Of a stretch of 64,000 nt of DNA, positions 62,587 to 64,000 are shown one piece after another. Position 1 is the stretch's first letter, and each line of letters starts with the position of its first letter. The notes beneath the pieces were generated by a model. The model had not been told where the DNA came from, made no database searches, and saw only the letters and a program-made list of their open reading frames with translations. Source of the DNA: Chloroflexota bacterium (GTDB lineage: Bacteria > Chloroflexota > UBA6077 > JACCZL01); the NCBI GenBank assembly GCA_030447245.1, contig JAUJPG010000003.1:1-64000 (forward strand), in the 5' to 3' direction. Both the position numbers and the translations under genes were made by a program.

Positions 62587-62964
62587 CTAGCCGGCGAGCT
62601 CGCGGACATTCTTGGTGTAGACCGGCGCCTGGCTGCGCGTCGCCAGCGCGGCGAGGTAGGCATCCACGAACGAGAGAGCGGCACCCGCGCGCCAGCGCTC
62701 GACGGCGTCAACCATCAGGTCCTTGTCGCCCTGGATACCCTCCCAGCTGAGGACCATCAGCAGGTACTCCCCCACCTGAGCACGGGTCATTTGCTGAACG
62801 TAGTGTGGCAGGGCGTAAGACAGCTCGTGCAGGACGAGCGGATCGAGGTACGCGCGTGCCCCACCGGCTTCCAGCGTGGCCAGGAATCTGCGGCACTCGT
62901 CCGCGTAACGGTCGGTGGTGTGTGCGTGAACGAAGACGTTCGTGTCGAGCAGGCCATCAACCAT
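62587..62964 (-). CDS. PIN-domain toxin VapC-like
   Basis: A 125-residue PIN-domain ribonuclease, ATG 62964 (MVDGLLDTN). Acidic residues of the active site: Asp in LLDTNVFVHAH, Glu in LVLHELSYAL, Asp in LSFVDAYLAALA, and the end PVYTKNVREL. It overlaps the end of the AbrB-type antitoxin gene by 8 bp. The toxic activity is RNA cleavage; the target is unknown. Confidence 0.9.
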   Translation of the reverse strand: MVDGLLDTNVFVHAHTTDRYADECRRFLATLEAGGARAYLDPLVLHELSYALPHYVQQMTRAQVGEYLLMVLSWEGIQGDKDLMVDAVERWRAGAALSFVDAYLAALATRSQAPVYTKNVRELAG

Positions 62965-63217
62965 CCCGAGTCCCGAGGACATCTTCCGCCGCGCGAGCAT
63001 GCCAGGACACTCGCTCCGCGAGATCGTCGATCGGTCCCTCGATCGGATAACGCTCCAGCGCTTCGGCCAGGCGCAGACGCGGGAGGGCGACAACTTCGAC
63101 CGTTCCAGGGGCCGTCACGCGGAATGTCACCGCATCGCCAGGCTGGATCTGCGCCGCGCGTCGAACGTCTCGTGGCAACGTCACCTGCCCACGCGCGAGC
63201 ACTTTTCCCAGCGCCAT
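62957..63217 (-). CDS. AbrB/SpoVT-type antitoxin
   Basis: An 86-residue antitoxin, ATG 63217. The DNA-binding domain is typical (LGKVLARGQVTLPRDVRRAA, QPGDAVTFRVTAPGTVEVVA); the C-terminal 35 residues (LAEALERYPIEGPIDDLAER) should bind the toxin. GGGAGGA precedes the start. Confidence 0.9.
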   Translation of the reverse strand: MALGKVLARGQVTLPRDVRRAAQIQPGDAVTFRVTAPGTVEVVALPRLRLAEALERYPIEGPIDDLAERVSWHARAAEDVLGTRDG

Positions 63218-63624
63218 GCAATTCCTCCCGTGTCAATCGGATCCGCGTGTACGTTCAATCTTCAACTGTACCATCGTAAGCAGGATGACGAACGGCTATC
63301 GATACGTACGTCCAGGACACCGTGACATTCGGAGCTACCGACGAGGCTCGGCAAGCCTGGCCTCGTCCGCCGCTACTCGACCGCGCCTCCAGCCGGGACC
63401 ACTGGGGTCCCTCGGTCAGTGACCTCCAGCGTATCACCGCCACGAACTCGAGCCAGGTACTCGCTGAGACGAAGCTGAAGCTCGCGTATCCCCACCTGCA
63501 TCGTGGCTACGGTATGAGGTCACTATGCCTCCATTGCATTCGCGTTAGTCGAGCATCAGCAGCCTGCATCGTACACTGACAGGAGCGGGCGGGGTACCGT
63601 GTTCGGCGTGTGAGGAGGCGACTG
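63218..63624. other. 407 bp with a decayed copy of the protease gene end
   Basis: No complete gene. The segment 63343-63390 matches the 3' end of the FHA-protease gene (62424-62485) with 39 of 43 bases and one internal deletion of about 19 nt. Upstream part (63218-63310) holds the antitoxin promoter region. Right part leads to GAGGAGG before the SDR start. Confidence 0.6.
63343..63390 (+). repeat. Partial duplication of the protease gene 3' end
   Basis: CTCGGCAAGC-x-TGGCCT then GTCCGCC, followed by GCT-x-CTCGACCGCGCC, corresponds to 62426-62451 and 62471-62486 in the protease gene, with a deletion between them that starts and ends in CGCC. The two copies flank the VapC/AbrB genes. Confidence 0.6.
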
Positions 63625-64000
63625 ATGGACCTGGAGCTGGGCGGGAAGACGGCGATTGTGACGGGTGGCAGCGTTGGCATCGGGAAGGCGATCGCTCGGC
63701 AGCTCGCCTTCGAAAGGTGTGACGTTGCCATCGTGGCCCGGAACCGTGAGCGGCTGGCGGACACGGCCCAGGAGCTGGGCGAGGAGACGCGGCGACGTAT
63801 CGAGCCGATCGCGGCGGACACTGGCACCGACGAGTCGGTGCGGAGCATGGTCGAGCAGGCGGTCGAGGCGTTCGGGCATCTGGATATCCTGGTCAACTGC
63901 GCTGCCAAGCCCGGGCGGCCAGGCGGCCCCGCCAAGCTGGCCGAGATCACCGACGACCTGTTCTGGGAGGACATGAACGTCAAGGTGCTCGGCTATCTGC
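63625..64000 (+). CDS. Short-chain dehydrogenase/reductase (partial, runs off the window)
   Basis: ATG 63625 with GAGGAGG upstream; 125 codons visible. The SDR cofactor motif TGGSVGIGKAIARQLA, VARNRERL and LDILVNCAAKPG (N-x-A-A variant) are present. The catalytic Ser/Tyr/Lys lie beyond the window end. Confidence 0.88.
   Translation, partial: MDLELGGKTAIVTGGSVGIGKAIARQLAFERCDVAIVARNRERLADTAQELGEETRRRIEPIAADTGTDESVRSMVEQAVEAFGHLDILVNCAAKPGRPGGPAKLAEITDDLFWEDMNVKVLGYL

Noticed and set aside
1-64000. tRNA, rRNA or CRISPR array
   Set aside because: No T-arm or anticodon-arm pattern with cloverleaf pairing, no rRNA segments, and no regularly spaced direct repeats were seen.

Overview
The window is high-GC bacterial DNA with long runs of co-directional, overlapping genes. 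I infer a Chloroflexota-type soil or subsurface heterotroph. The reasons are the mix of a bacterial family B DNA polymerase, a primary-type sigma factor, lipoproteins with long Ala/Pro/Ser linkers, luciferase-like (LLM) oxidoreductases, and a very large share of transport and acyl-CoA genes. There is no rRNA, tRNA or taxonomic marker gene to prove it.

Left part (1-12520): the first 2.6 kb is decayed. It holds a frameshifted two-TM ion channel and a truncated, frameshifted secF abutting the 3' end of an MFS transporter. A dimeric alpha-beta-barrel protein and an isochorismatase-family hydrolase are divergent. A branched-chain-amino-acid-type ABC system follows (lipoprotein, then livH-livM-livG-livF), with a repeat-rich spacer inside it. 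An AbrB-like regulator coupled to a 225-aa protein, with a clear promoter and operator, and an SRPBCC protein close the region.

Metabolic block (12759-29740): a DapA-family aldolase, a cyclic-amidohydrolase and an enoyl-CoA hydratase lie on +. A minus-strand beta-oxidation-type cluster follows: acyl-CoA synthetase, acyl-CoA dehydrogenase, SDR, enoyl-CoA hydratase, CoA-transferase and two 3-hydroxyacyl-CoA dehydrogenases. Next come a redoxin with an in-frame UGA exactly at the redox-active cysteine and a SECIS-like hairpin just after it (probable selenoprotein), an LLM oxidoreductase and a tctC-tctB-tctA transporter.

Riboswitch operon (32440-40811): a TPP riboswitch plus intrinsic terminator precedes a zinc alcohol dehydrogenase fused to a LuxE-like acyl-protein synthetase, a LuxC-like acyl-CoA reductase, a ThiXYZ-like ABC transporter, an isocitrate lyase/PEP mutase-family enzyme and a rhomboid protein. 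A carboxylate-to-alcohol reduction module under thiamine control, next to a thiamine-precursor-type transporter, is the strongest candidate here for an undescribed pathway.

Accessory and mobile part (40834-48753): an HNH nuclease and a D-aminoacylase-type amidohydrolase whose last 149 bp are repeated 820 bp downstream, flanking two small genes. Then a DUF433/DUF5615 toxin-antitoxin pair (with an in-frame stop), an IS3-family element with a 4-bp target duplication, a broken MFS gene, a hydrolase, and a three-gene cassette (two small proteins plus a sigma factor) behind a promoter carrying a perfect LexA-type palindrome.

Right part (48719-64000): HAD hydrolase plus AIR-synthase-like protein, an SGNH/MBOAT O-acetylation pair, family B DNA polymerase, a 40-aa basic protein, a primary-like sigma factor with a terminator in its leader, a DHA2-type MFS transporter, an orphan DNA methyltransferase, an FHA-trypsin membrane protease, a VapC/AbrB pair, and the start of an SDR gene.

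Many conserved genes carry one- or two-base indels, mostly in G/C runs. This looks like either uncorrected sequencing error or widespread decay; it affects how the broken genes should be read.
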